Source: a virus
IMG/VR virus record: IMGVR_UViG_3300028920_000108
Coordinates: 1-46,058 of that record
Strand: one strand, 5' to 3'
Length of the DNA: 46,058 bases
Shown here: one piece after another, positions 15,082 through 23,217 of the stretch
Position numbering within the stretch: the first letter of the stretch is position 1
Layout of the letters: every line of letters begins with the position of its first letter
Translations under genes and position numbers: made by a program
Notes under the pieces: model-generated
Database searches by the model: none
The model's input: the letters and a program-made list of their open reading frames with translations, nothing else
What the model was told of the DNA's origin: nothing

Positions 15082-15112
15082 CGGCGGGCTCGTCCCCGCC
15101 GGGGACTTTTTA
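15082..15112 (+). terminator. Hairpin after the capsid gene (attenuator)
   Basis: CGGCGGG (15082-15088), loop CTCGTC, CCCGCCG (15095-15101), then GGGACTTTTT. It lies 40 bases after the capsid stop inside the late operon, suggesting partial termination that leaves capsid mRNA in excess. Confidence 0.65.
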
Positions 15113-15128
15113 AAAAAGGATGCGAAGC

Positions 15129-15503
15129 ATGAGTAAAACGATAACAGTAAAGTACAACGGAAACAAAGTACCAGTATTTGCTAAAAAAGCAGTATACCCG
15201 GGCGTGAATGAAATTGACGCGGCTCAATTTACCGCTCATATAAACACACCTACCGGACAGGCAGAACTTAAGCGTGGCGAGTGGGAAATTATAACCGACA
15301 AGACAGGCTCTGATAAGATTGAAGAAAAAACCTTCTTTGATTTTCCGGTTGCCAAACAAAAGGAACTTATCTTGGAAACCATGGATCTTGCTTACTTGTC
15401 TGACATCCGTGACGCCAAGGAAGTTTCGAAGTCTGTTAAGGGCGCGGCTATCGACCGTATAGCAGAGCTTGAAAGAGAGTTTTCCGCCGAAGAGGAAGAA
15501 TAA
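15129..15503 (+). CDS. Hypothetical head-region protein (124 aa)
   Basis: ATG 15129 is chosen over the in-frame ATG at 15120 because the AAAAGGA site ends 8 bases before it. The N-terminal half is beta-like (ITVKYNGNKVPVFAKK); the C-terminal half is helical and acidic (IAELEREFSAEEEE). No family recognised. The position between capsid and DUF4054 genes suggests a head-assembly or connector accessory protein. Confidence 0.6.
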   Translation: MSKTITVKYNGNKVPVFAKKAVYPGVNEIDAAQFTAHINTPTGQAELKRGEWEIITDKTGSDKIEEKTFFDFPVAKQKELILETMDLAYLSDIRDAKEVSKSVKGAAIDRIAELEREFSAEEEE

Positions 15504-15505
15504 CA

Positions 15506-15847
15506 ATGACCGCCCTCGCCTATTTTAACATGTTCCCAGAGTTTACGGCGCTTTCAGATGATACAAAAAACGCGCTTATCTCACAGGCATCGGCGTGTCT
15601 TGATACGTCCTTATTTTGTGTCGAGTCTGGGTATGTTATCGCGTTATACGCGGCGCACATGGCAACACTAACGTCAGTCCGCGCGGTAAACGGGGGCGGG
15701 CCTATTACGTCGATTCGAGAGGGTGACCTATCCATCTCTTTTGGTACCTTTAAAAGTAATAGTTCACTTGGGCAGACTTCTTACGGTAACGTCTTGTTGC
15801 AGCTTATGAAATCTGCAGGCGCCGGAATCGCTATGGATGTTATTTGA
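15506..15847 (+). CDS. DUF4054 head-tail connector protein
   Basis: 113 aa. FNMFPEFTALSDDTKNALIS, a central helix (YVIALYAAHMATL) and the Gly/Ser-rich C-terminal loop (SNSSLGQTSYGNVLLQLM) match the DUF4054 family, the adaptor fold (gp6/gp15-like) that docks under the portal. It is two bases after the previous stop and overlaps the next gene's possible earlier start. Confidence 0.8.
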   Translation: MTALAYFNMFPEFTALSDDTKNALISQASACLDTSLFCVESGYVIALYAAHMATLTSVRAVNGGGPITSIREGDLSISFGTFKSNSSLGQTSYGNVLLQLMKSAGAGIAMDVI

Positions 15848-15848
15848 T

Positions 15849-16304
15849 ATGTCAAAACGGGTTGTCATAAAAGATAGGGGTTGGAAAGAGATAAAAAAAC
15901 GCTTTCCAGAGCTTGACGGTGCGGGCGTGAAAGTTGGCGTTACCGCCGATGCCGGAAGTTATACCGGGGGTGTATCTTTGGCGCTTGTTGCGGCGGTGCT
16001 GCACTATGGCCGTGACGGGTCTGTTAAGAAATGGCCGTTTATACGAAACGGCATAGCGAAAGGAAAAAGCAAACTGGATAAACTACGAATCGAACTTATT
16101 AAGCAGTATATCACGGACGGGGTCTCACTTGATACCCTGCTTAACAAGCTCGGGCTCTTGGGAAAGTCCTTGATACAAAAAGAGATTAAGACTGTGACAA
16201 GCCCGGCATTATCGGAAACAACAATGCTTAGGAAAAAATCAACTAAGCCGCTTATCGATTCCGGGCAGTTGTTAAACAGCATTGACTATGAGGTCAAGAA
16301 ATAA
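15849..16304 (+). CDS. Tail completion/HK97 gp10- or Mu gpG-like protein
   Basis: 151 aa from ATG 15849, chosen over ATG 15837, which lies inside the previous gene. The middle (VGVTADAGSY, AAVLHYGRDGSVKKWPF) and the end (PLIDSGQLLNSIDYEV) are typical of virion morphogenesis and tail-completion proteins, which seal the neck or join head and tail. It overlaps the next ATG by one base. Confidence 0.72.
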   Translation: MSKRVVIKDRGWKEIKKRFPELDGAGVKVGVTADAGSYTGGVSLALVAAVLHYGRDGSVKKWPFIRNGIAKGKSKLDKLRIELIKQYITDGVSLDTLLNKLGLLGKSLIQKEIKTVTSPALSETTMLRKKSTKPLIDSGQLLNSIDYEVKK

Positions 16305-16591
16305 TGGCTAATAGAATAACAAAAATACCTATAATAGATACTGACTGGACGCTTATTTTATCCAACGCGAATGGGGGGTTTTTCCGTAATTTGAATTATG
16401 AAGAGAGTGACATTTTTATTCGTATAGTAGATACAGGCGATACCGCCCCTGCCGCGTCCTCCGCAATAGCTGATACAGACTTACTTCTTTTTGACAGTTT
16501 TTGTGATACAAAGTTAGAGCTTGGCGGTGACCCGGTCGATGTATACGCTCGCATGGCTGAGGGGACTGGCTCAATTGCGAGGCTCGCATGA
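16304..16591 (+). CDS. Hypothetical small structural protein (95 aa)
   Basis: A short acidic, beta-like protein (IIDTDWTLILSNANGGFFRN, then LFDSFCDTKLELGGDPVDVY). It resembles small virion proteins of unknown fold seen next to tail-completion and fibre genes. Its stop overlaps the start of the fibre gene (GCATGAG), so the two are co-translated and it may sit at the base of the fibre; that is inference. Confidence 0.55.
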   Translation: MANRITKIPIIDTDWTLILSNANGGFFRNLNYEESDIFIRIVDTGDTAPAASSAIADTDLLLFDSFCDTKLELGGDPVDVYARMAEGTGSIARLA

Positions 16592-18723
16592 GTGATAAAA
16601 TAAAAAAGATAGGGTATTCGCTACCCGGCGGTAGCGGCTCGGGTGATATGACTCAAGCTGTTTATGACCCTGCCGGTAAAGCTGAACAAGTTCTGACTAT
16701 TTCCGATTTGTCAGAAATTACAAACGTTGTAACCACAACCGAAAGCACATTGCAAGATTACATTGATAATGTATGGTCCTCAGGTGATATAGCAATAGGT
16801 GACGTTGTAATTATAGATACTTCTGGAACTCCTGAACATTACATGCTTACAGCTAACGATGGCGGCACAGCAACAGACTACTCACTAATAACAGCAACCT
16901 CACACTCCGAGTTATCAGATATTGAACTTGCGGCATCAGGAGTAACAAACGGTCATATTGATGACCAAGCGCAGACGATTGCAGGGGCTAAGACGTTTAG
17001 TGACAAGCTATCCTCAAATACGACGCTAACTATTCCAATTGAAATTGATTCAACCCAAAATCAAGCGTACATAAGGCTTGATACAACCGGCGCAAGCAAT
17101 GTTTTATTTGGTAACTACTTAGGTAATACTTTCTTCCAAAGTCCAGCGGGTAAAGAAATTCAATTTTGGACAAATAATGGCGCAAACAAATCGTTAACAT
17201 TGGCAGACGACGGAAGCGCTATATTCATACCAGAAACTGATTCAACAACGGCTTTCCAACTAAAAGATGCTTCTGGAAATGCTGATTTTAATTATGATTC
17301 AACAAATGGTAGGATTGGTTTGGGTACTATAAATCCACAAACCGCATTGCATCTATACAGTACCTCAAACACCTTCGCAAGATTTGAAAGCTCCCTTTAT
17401 TCGGCAGGCTTCACTTTTGTTTCAGGTGCGACCACAAAAGGTATATTAATTTATGATTATATAAACGACTGTATAAATCTTTCACATTCAGAAAGTGGAA
17501 TAGCAGGACTTTCACAAGTCAACATAAAAGAAGGTAATTTAGGAATAGGAACAGCAACCCCAGCAAACAAGTTGCATATTATCGGGGGTAGCGGAGCGAT
17601 ACGACTTGAAACAGCTACGGCAGATAGCACTAATAAATACGGTCGCATATTGGTTGGGCATTACCTTAATGCAGAAGAGCCTTTTTTAGCCTTTTCGGGG
17701 GGCTCTCTAAATGGTAATAACATCGCGTTTATAGGCGGCACGTCGTCTACTTATAATACTGCAACTCAAGTAAGATTTTATACTGCTTCGAATTATACCA
17801 CATTAACCGGAACTGAAAGAATGCGTCTTGACGGCTCTGGGCGGTTAGGCATTGGCACAGATACCGCGCTTTCACGGCTTGACGTTTCTGACGGTGGATT
17901 AGGTGTAACAATTGGAGCTGATTCACTTTCTACGACAAGAACAGACACAACAAATAAAAATGCAAGAATAGGGTTTGCACACTATACAAACGCAGAAGAG
18001 CCATTTACTGGTTTAGTAGGTATTTCAAACAGTACAGATAATATCCTTTATGTCGGCGGTGGCTCGTCAATACAAAACTCTGCAACTTCGATAAGGTTTT
18101 ATACTTACGCAACTAACGCACAGACAACTGGGACTGAAAGAATGCGGATTGATGGGGATGGGGATGTAGGAATTGGCACACCAAGTCCGACAAGCCCATC
18201 GTCCTTTTCAAGATTTTTAAATATACACGGTACAACAGACGCATCATTAGAATTGTCGGGAAGTAGTTTAACTGAAAGCTGGACTGTAGGCGCCACCGCA
18301 AATGGTTTCCAGATAAGAGATGATGGAACAGAAAAATTCACAATAGATACGTCTGGTGACGCTTGGTTTATAGGTGATGTTTCAGCTTTATCATTCACAG
18401 ATAGAACGCCCTACCCTGAAAGTACAGAGCTCGCTATAGAGGCTGTAAAAAGTGTTCAAAGGATACCTAAGGGTTATGACAAAAATAATAAAGAAAAACA
18501 ACTTGACCATGACAAATTGCACCCATTTTTACGAGGAAGCGGTAAAAACCCGGGCAGGGATATGTCTGCTAATATTTCTTGTAACACGGAAATTATTAAA
18601 TACTTGCTTGATGTAATAGATGGATTAAACAAAGACATTGATCTATTATATAGACAAAAAGGCGAAGTCAGGCCGTCGCAACAACACAAGCCAAAAAACT
18701 TTTTTAAAAGGATTTTTGGATGA
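16588..18723 (+). CDS. Long tail fibre with internal repeats
   Basis: 711 aa. The N-terminal part (SGDMTQAVYDPAGKAEQVL) is like virion-attachment domains of phage fibres. The shaft contains repeat units of about 105 aa, marked by GIGT near residues 317, 420 and 527 and AEEPF near 364 and 470, with TGTERMRLDG/RIDG just before the later GIGT motifs. Low-charge Gly/Ser/Thr-rich beta sequence fits a trimeric fibre. The C-terminal about 110 residues are charged and helical (AIEAVKSVQRIPKG, LLDVIDGLNKDIDLLYRQK) and could be a trimerisation or chaperone domain. No clear S74 SDxRLK motif is seen. It probably binds the host receptor. Confidence 0.8.
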   Translation: MSDKIKKIGYSLPGGSGSGDMTQAVYDPAGKAEQVLTISDLSEITNVVTTTESTLQDYIDNVWSSGDIAIGDVVIIDTSGTPEHYMLTANDGGTATDYSLITATSHSELSDIELAASGVTNGHIDDQAQTIAGAKTFSDKLSSNTTLTIPIEIDSTQNQAYIRLDTTGASNVLFGNYLGNTFFQSPAGKEIQFWTNNGANKSLTLADDGSAIFIPETDSTTAFQLKDASGNADFNYDSTNGRIGLGTINPQTALHLYSTSNTFARFESSLYSAGFTFVSGATTKGILIYDYINDCINLSHSESGIAGLSQVNIKEGNLGIGTATPANKLHIIGGSGAIRLETATADSTNKYGRILVGHYLNAEEPFLAFSGGSLNGNNIAFIGGTSSTYNTATQVRFYTASNYTTLTGTERMRLDGSGRLGIGTDTALSRLDVSDGGLGVTIGADSLSTTRTDTTNKNARIGFAHYTNAEEPFTGLVGISNSTDNILYVGGGSSIQNSATSIRFYTYATNAQTTGTERMRIDGDGDVGIGTPSPTSPSSFSRFLNIHGTTDASLELSGSSLTESWTVGATANGFQIRDDGTEKFTIDTSGDAWFIGDVSALSFTDRTPYPESTELAIEAVKSVQRIPKGYDKNNKEKQLDHDKLHPFLRGSGKNPGRDMSANISCNTEIIKYLLDVIDGLNKDIDLLYRQKGEVRPSQQHKPKNFFKRIFG

Positions 18724-18890
18724 ATTACAACATACAACTAAATCAAGGTGAATTACAGCTTGTTGTAAATGCGTTGTTGGAAGTACCGGCGAAGCACTCA
18801 TATGCAGTTATAGGTACGATAAAACAGCAAGCGGAAGAGCAGGAAAACGCGCAAAGAGAAAAAGTTGAAGAAATAAAAAATAAAAAATGA
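18720..18890 (+). CDS. Small conserved phage protein, 56 aa
   Basis: ATG 18720 overlaps the fibre stop (ATGA). The sequence begins MNYNIQLNQGELQLVVNALL, then EVPAKHSYAVIGTIKQQAEE and a lysine- and glutamate-rich tail. This pattern (short beta strand, helix with a (L/V)P turn, VIxxIxxQ) recurs in tiny proteins near fibre and lysis genes of many phages; no function is known. Probably a fibre accessory or simply co-translated. Confidence 0.6.
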   Translation: MNYNIQLNQGELQLVVNALLEVPAKHSYAVIGTIKQQAEEQENAQREKVEEIKNKK

Positions 18891-18899
18891 GGCGGATAA

Positions 18900-19190
18900 A
18901 TGGTAAGTATGTGGGCAACTATTATAGGTCTATCACTAACGCTAACTGGCGCGGTTGTCACTGTGACAGCGTTTATTATAACCATGAAAGGCGATATTAA
19001 AGCAAATATGACAGCCGTAGATACGCTTGAAGATATGCACTGCCGTGACCTTGATAACGTTAAACAGGCTATGCAGGTGCGTAATGAGTTTAATGACGGT
19101 GTCTACAAAGAAATAAAAGAAGAGCTTAAATCTTTACATGAGCTTATGATGCAGCTTATACAGAAAATGCCGAAGCGTAGCGAGGACTAA
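18900..19190 (+). CDS. Membrane-anchored coiled-coil protein (holin-like candidate)
   Basis: 96 aa with one strong N-terminal membrane segment (IIGLSLTLTGAVVTVTAFII, about 8-27) and a long charged helix afterwards (DLDNVKQAMQVRNEF, KEIKEELKSLHELMMQLIQK). This topology is common in haemolysin XhlA-like and class III-like holin partners. The stop overlaps the endolysin start (TAATG), tying it to lysis. It could be a holin, an antiholin or a lysis regulator. Confidence 0.6.
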   Translation: MVSMWATIIGLSLTLTGAVVTVTAFIITMKGDIKANMTAVDTLEDMHCRDLDNVKQAMQVRNEFNDGVYKEIKEELKSLHELMMQLIQKMPKRSED

Positions 19191-19684
19191 TGAAACAAAG
19201 TGATTTTACAGGACTACTTGATTTTTCATACAACGAGAAAAGCGTATTCGGAGAACATATTTGGCATAATGATTTAACGCTTGCTGGGACTGATTTTCGA
19301 AGCATGCGGCTACTACAGGACTTGCGATTTGCTGTTGATAAACCTATAGTCCTTCATGTAGCGTATCATCCGACAGGGCATTCAAGTAATTCAATGCACT
19401 ATCAAAAGGTGGGAACGGCTATAGATTTTCATTTTAAGTCTGACGATTTTATAGGCGATATAAAAAAGGTGCTTTCATTCCTCGAAAATCGGGGGCTTGC
19501 TAATGAATGCGGCCTCGGTATTTACCCGGATTGGAAACCAGCGCCGGGGTTTCATATAGACAGACGCGGACTTGTCGGCAGACCTGCTGCTAAATGGGGC
19601 GCTATACGCAATGACAAAGGAAAGCAAGATTATTTTGATTTTGACACCGTGCTCATGTACGCGCATGGTGGGGGGCTAAGGTGA
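19190..19684 (+). CDS. Endolysin, peptidase M15-type
   Basis: 164 aa with the zinc-ligand pattern of M15 D,D- or L,D-peptidases: H70 and D79 in SMHYQKVGTAID (68-79) and H122 in GFHID (120-124); the downstream part is Gly- and Arg-rich. No signal peptide, so it should depend on a holin for access to peptidoglycan. The stop overlaps the GTG of the next gene. Confidence 0.8.
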   Translation: MKQSDFTGLLDFSYNEKSVFGEHIWHNDLTLAGTDFRSMRLLQDLRFAVDKPIVLHVAYHPTGHSSNSMHYQKVGTAIDFHFKSDDFIGDIKKVLSFLENRGLANECGLGIYPDWKPAPGFHIDRRGLVGRPAAKWGAIRNDKGKQDYFDFDTVLMYAHGGGLR

Positions 19685-19860
19685 GAACATGGGGGCGCAA
19701 GGCACTTATTTATTTGGTAACGTTTGCGGGTCTTATCCCAGTTGGGTTTTATATGGCTACGGAAAACTATAGCACGCTGACCCGGAATATCGTCATACTG
19801 TCAATCGGGTTTTTTGCCGGTAACGCAGTTGAGCATATTGCAGGAGCGTTTAAGAAATGA
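19681..19860 (+). CDS. Small two-helix membrane protein, probable holin
   Basis: 59 aa, GTG start overlapping the endolysin stop (GTGA). Two hydrophobic segments, about residues 8-25 (ALIYLVTFAGLIPVGFYM) and 37-54 (IVILSIGFFAGNAVEHIA), joined by a short polar loop, with a basic N terminus (RTWGRK) and C terminus (KK). Size, topology and position between endolysin and spanin fit a class II-like holin. Its stop overlaps the next start (ATGA). Confidence 0.65.
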   Translation: MRTWGRKALIYLVTFAGLIPVGFYMATENYSTLTRNIVILSIGFFAGNAVEHIAGAFKK

Positions 19861-20228
19861 AAAAAGCACTTGTTATAATAATTTTAATACTACTTTCAAG
19901 CTGCAAAACTGCTCAATTGGTATCACATGATACCAAAACGCGCGAAAATACTGCCGTTGTGCGGGAAATACAGACAGACACTACGCGCACAACCATACGA
20001 ACCGAGTATGACGAGGGCGGCGCGATTGTTGCCGAAGAGGTGACAACAGAAGAGGAAAAGACAGTAACAGATACAAAAACAAAAACTGAGACAAAAGAAA
20101 CTGTGCAGATACAAGAAAAAACCCCCGAAAAGAAAAGCCCTGTGCAGGGTGTACTTGAAATATTGTTTGTAATCGCCATTATCGCAGGTGTGCTTTTTTT
20201 AATCTGGCGTAAGGTCTGGCCAATATGA
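19857..20228 (+). CDS. Putative unimolecular spanin (lipoprotein with C-terminal TM)
   Basis: 123 aa. The N-terminal signal ends in a lipobox LSSC (C16 would be lipidated). Residues about 17-95 are a Thr-, Glu- and Lys-rich extended periplasmic region, followed by a C-terminal membrane segment (about 98-117, LEILFVIAIIAGVLFLIW) and a basic tail. A lipid anchor in the outer membrane plus a membrane helix in the inner membrane is the definition of a u-spanin, as in phage T1 gp11 (131 aa). It would fuse the two membranes in the last lysis step. It overlaps both neighbours (ATGA), closing a four-gene lysis cassette. Confidence 0.75.
   Translation: MKKALVIIILILLSSCKTAQLVSHDTKTRENTAVVREIQTDTTRTTIRTEYDEGGAIVAEEVTTEEEKTVTDTKTKTETKETVQIQEKTPEKKSPVQGVLEILFVIAIIAGVLFLIWRKVWPI
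19917..19936. promoter_or_regulatory. TTGGTATCA palindrome inside the spanin gene
   Basis: TTGGTATCA (19917-19925), CA, TGATACCAA (19928-19936): perfect 9-base arms. Related sites at 6283, 34691 and 44457. Confidence 0.35.
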
Positions 20229-20557
20229 GCTTTTTTAATGTGGTATGCACACGGCGAAGGGTTGCCCCCGGTTACCGTGATACAACAACAGGCAAGTGGG
20301 TGGACGGGGCCTCAACAGATACCGAGATACAAGTAAGCATCCAGCCTATAAGTGGGAAGGAGCTTTTATCTCTTCCCGAAGGGCGGAGAGAGCGAGACAA
20401 TATAAAAGGGTATACGTCTGCAGAAATCCGGGAACTTGACCCCGAAAGCGGAAACGGGGATTATATTATATTTGAGGGCAAGACATACAAGGTTGTTAAT
20501 TCGCGGCCGAGAACATATTTACTCCCCCACTATCATTTTGAGGCAATGAAAGAATGA
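20225..20557 (+). CDS. Head-closure/neck protein (putative)
   Basis: 110 aa, beta-rich: a DTEIQVSIQPISGKELL strand pair, then GDYIIFEGKTYKVVNSRPRT, typical of the small barrel of head-tail stopper proteins (gp16/gp13-like). It is followed by the LIC_12616-type neck protein and the sheath gene, consistent with a neck position. ATG overlaps the spanin stop (ATGA). Confidence 0.6.
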   Translation: MSFFNVVCTRRRVAPGYRDTTTGKWVDGASTDTEIQVSIQPISGKELLSLPEGRRERDNIKGYTSAEIRELDPESGNGDYIIFEGKTYKVVNSRPRTYLLPHYHFEAMKE

Positions 20558-21036
20558 CATACGAAGAGGCGCAAGCAAAAGTTTTTTCTGTGCTGACCGC
20601 AACCGGTGTTGTTGCTGCCGGCCACATTATGCCGGAAAACGACAATAGCCCGCGCCCTTCGGCTTCGGCGGTATACTTGACGTATGATTTTATTATGACC
20701 CCGGACGGGACACCAATATATACAGACCCGGATAATGCGGGGGTAAGAACGATTAAGCAGCGGTATATATTAGAGACTGATATAAACGCATATAATACGG
20801 GGGCAAGAACGGCTTTAAAAACTCTTTGGGAAAAGTTAAAAACTGATACTATAAAGTTACTTTTGATAGAAAACGGCTTAGGGCTTTTTCTTAACCCCGT
20901 TTTTCAGGATTTGACGGAATTACAAGACAGCAAATTTCAAGAACGCGGTCTTTTACAATTTAGTATGCACGCGATAAATGAACAAACGGAAACTATAAGC
21001 TATATTGACACTGCTGAGATAACATACGACATATAA
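20554..21036 (+). CDS. LIC_12616-family neck/tail-terminator-like protein
   Basis: 160 aa. MTYEEAQAKVFSVL, the strand VYLTYDFIMTPDGTPI, QRYILETDINAYNTGARTAL and DLTELQDSKFQERGLLQFSM match a family first named from a Leptospira prophage protein. Members sit just before the sheath gene and probably form the tail-terminator ring. Overlaps the preceding gene (ATGA). Confidence 0.72.
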   Translation: MTYEEAQAKVFSVLTATGVVAAGHIMPENDNSPRPSASAVYLTYDFIMTPDGTPIYTDPDNAGVRTIKQRYILETDINAYNTGARTALKTLWEKLKTDTIKLLLIENGLGLFLNPVFQDLTELQDSKFQERGLLQFSMHAINEQTETISYIDTAEITYDI

Positions 21037-21051
21037 AACGAGGTTTATAAC

Positions 21052-22080
21052 ATGGCAGAAAAAAAGACGATATTTGTAACGGTCACACTCGGCACGCCGA
21101 CCGTATCGAAGGCGGGCTTCGGGACGCCTTTAATAGTAATAGCAGCCGAAGACACGGTATTTTCAGACCGCGTAAAAAGCTATGCATCACTTGAGGAGGG
21201 GTCCGCGGATTTTGCGAGCGGTACGATCGGCTATGAAGCACTCCGGGCGGCGTTTGAACAGCCTAATCCGCCGACAGTTGTAAAAGTCGGGCGAGAAGAG
21301 GCAGCGGACGCAAACTTTACCGCGACGCTTAACGCGATAAAGGCCGAGGATAACGACTGGTATTTCCTTACAATGACAAGCCGTGACGGCGCAGCGCAGC
21401 AGCTCGCAGCAGCGTGGGCGGAGACAGAAAATAAATTTTTTGCGTATGCTGAGGATGACAAGGCCGTACCAGTACAGACCGCAATTGAGGCCCTTGGCTA
21501 TACAAGGTCATTCGGCGGCTACCATTCGACGGCAGACGGAACAACAAGTGATCTTTTCGCAGATATACGTTTTGTCGCGCGCATGGCGACCACTACGCCG
21601 GGCGAAACAACGTGGTCAGAAAAGAACGTTGTCGGGGTCACTGCCGATACATTTACCAGTGCTGAAATCACTGCTCTTGAAGCGGTTAACTCGTGGTATT
21701 TTATAGACACGCCGGGCGGGACGCTGCCGTATGAGGGTAAGACCGCAAGCGGTGAGTGGGCGGATGTTATACGTTTTGCCGACTGGCTTAAGGCAGAAGT
21801 TGAGTATAACATATTACTGCTTAAACTTACCAAAAGCCGGCAGAATAGCAAAGTGCCGTACACCTCGGCGGGTATTGCAATGTATGAGGCCGAAATCAGA
21901 AAGGCTTTCCAGCAGGGTATCACCAACGGCGGACTTGCAGATTACAGTGTGACAATGCCGAAAATAGGCGATGTGTCAACAGCAGATAAAACAGCGCGGG
22001 CGCTTCGCAATATTGATGCAGTCGGCGCGCTTGCCGGGGCAATCCTGTATAGCTATATTGACATTACTTTGGAGGCGTAA
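21052..22080 (+). CDS. Tail sheath protein (DUF3383)
   Basis: 342 aa. The N terminus (VTVTLGTPTVSKAGFGTPLI) and EALRAAFEQPNPPTVVKVGR are DUF3383 hallmarks, as is a C-terminal region with YEAEIRKAFQQGITNGGL. DUF3383 proteins form the contractile sheath. A GAGGT site precedes ATG. This gene is the main evidence that the virion is a myovirus. Confidence 0.9.
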   Translation: MAEKKTIFVTVTLGTPTVSKAGFGTPLIVIAAEDTVFSDRVKSYASLEEGSADFASGTIGYEALRAAFEQPNPPTVVKVGREEAADANFTATLNAIKAEDNDWYFLTMTSRDGAAQQLAAAWAETENKFFAYAEDDKAVPVQTAIEALGYTRSFGGYHSTADGTTSDLFADIRFVARMATTTPGETTWSEKNVVGVTADTFTSAEITALEAVNSWYFIDTPGGTLPYEGKTASGEWADVIRFADWLKAEVEYNILLLKLTKSRQNSKVPYTSAGIAMYEAEIRKAFQQGITNGGLADYSVTMPKIGDVSTADKTARALRNIDAVGALAGAILYSYIDITLEA

Positions 22081-22082
22081 CA

Positions 22083-22514
22083 ATGACTTTTGACATAGAT
22101 CAATTTAACGTAATCATAGCGGGGGCCGCGCCCTCGGATTTGGGCGATGGCGAAGTTTACAAGTTCACCTCAGACGGGGACGATTGGAATTTTTTGACTG
22201 GGGCGGACGGTGTGACATCGCGCTCAAAGACTAATATAAAATCAGGTATGTTTGACATAGTGCTTAAGCGGACATCTCCTGATAACACCCGGTTCTCCGG
22301 CTTAAGAATAACTGACCTCACCACTCCGGGCGGGGAGCCATTTACCGTTCTTGTAAAGGACAACGCAGGGTCAACCGTGTTGCAATCAGACGAGTGCTGT
22401 TTTGTCGGTGTGCCCGAAGCGGGTGAATCAAGTACCGAAGTTTCTACCCGGACTTGGCAGGTTAAAATGATGAATATTGACATAAATCAAATGATCATAG
22501 GCGGCAACGAATGA
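22083..22514 (+). CDS. Tail tube protein (DUF3277)
   Basis: 143 aa; IDQFNVIIAGAAPSDLGDGE, the DVVLKRTSPDN-like DIVLKRTSPDNTRFSGL and CCFVGVPEAGESSTEVSTRT match DUF3277, the inner tube protein that always accompanies DUF3383. It begins 2 bases after the sheath stop, and its stop overlaps the chaperone start (ATGA). Confidence 0.88.
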   Translation: MTFDIDQFNVIIAGAAPSDLGDGEVYKFTSDGDDWNFLTGADGVTSRSKTNIKSGMFDIVLKRTSPDNTRFSGLRITDLTTPGGEPFTVLVKDNAGSTVLQSDECCFVGVPEAGESSTEVSTRTWQVKMMNIDINQMIIGGNE

Positions 22515-23107
22515 CAGACAATTTAAAATCTATCACATTCGAGGGCTACAACGTGGATGTATCTCTTTTCGAGGGTGAGGAGTCTTTTAAAGTGCTGCAC
22601 TTGTTGCAATCAAAAATCTTTCCGGCGCTTGCCTCGGTTTTTTCCGGGGTAGCAACTCCGGGGGATTCGGGGAGCATAAAAGACGCGCAAGTTAATTTAT
22701 CCGCCCTTCGGGAAGGCATAGAAAACCTGTTTAAAAATATAGGGGATGAGGACGAGGCGTTCAAACTCGTCTCCCGAATTTTAAAAGGTGTTACTGTATA
22801 TACCGGGAACGGCGGAAAGATTTTGCATCTTAATAACACCGCGGATTTTAACACCTTTTTTATGGGCCAAATTGAGCTTGCGTATAAGCTATGTTTTGAG
22901 GTACTAAAACTTAACTACCCTTTTTTTCTGGCGAACGCGAGGCTTTCTGGCCTAATGAAAGTAATGGGCACGTTCGGCGAGCGCGCGCAGCAGCAGCAAA
23001 GAGAAGGCGGGAACTCGGAGAAATCGGAGAACTCCCGGAAAGGATCCTCACAAGCTGGCCATACTGGCGGCTCAGTAGTAGCGAGCGTTTTGCAAAGTCA
23101 GACGTAG
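22511..23107 (+). CDS. Tail assembly chaperone, unshifted product
   Basis: 198 aa. The N-terminal 140 residues are a plausible folded domain (EGYNVDVSLFEGEESFKVLH, ENLFKNIGDEDEAFKLVSRI). The C-terminal part is low-complexity Gln/Ser/Gly/Lys, as expected where a second reading frame constrains the DNA. The position between tube and tape-measure genes is that of lambda gpG/gpGT. A U-UUU-UUU heptamer in the correct phase lies at 22921-22927. Confidence 0.75.
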   Translation: MTDNLKSITFEGYNVDVSLFEGEESFKVLHLLQSKIFPALASVFSGVATPGDSGSIKDAQVNLSALREGIENLFKNIGDEDEAFKLVSRILKGVTVYTGNGGKILHLNNTADFNTFFMGQIELAYKLCFEVLKLNYPFFLANARLSGLMKVMGTFGERAQQQQREGGNSEKSENSRKGSSQAGHTGGSVVASVLQSQT

Positions 23108-23211
23108 ACGCGATGACGTATGCTGATATAATGGCATACAATGCAATATTAGATTTTGAAGATTTACACAGCGCGGCGCTGGATGAGTATTTTACCCCCA
23201 AAGAGGCTTAA
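22915..23211 (+). CDS. -1 frame extension of the tail chaperone (gpGT-like)
   Basis: The -1 frame opens right after a stop at 22912-22914 and runs to TAA 23209-23211. It encodes a protein-like sequence including ELPERILTSWPYWRLSSSER and DAMTYADIMAYNAILDFEDL. A -1 slip at the heptamer 22921-22927 would give a fusion of 139 plus 94 = 233 aa. There is no ribosome site or start for this frame except ATG 23113 (32 codons). Fusion by frameshift is therefore favoured. Confidence 0.65.
   Translation, partial: LPFFSGEREAFWPNESNGHVRRARAAAAKRRRELGEIGELPERILTSWPYWRLSSSERFAKSDVDAMTYADIMAYNAILDFEDLHSAALDEYFTPKEA
22921..22927 (+). other. Slippery heptamer for programmed -1 frameshift
   Basis: TTTTTTT read as T-TTT-TTT in the chaperone frame, seven bases after the last -1 frame stop. 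It is the only canonical X-XXY-YYZ site I found in the overlap. Confidence 0.6.
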
Positions 23212-23217
23212 AACTAT

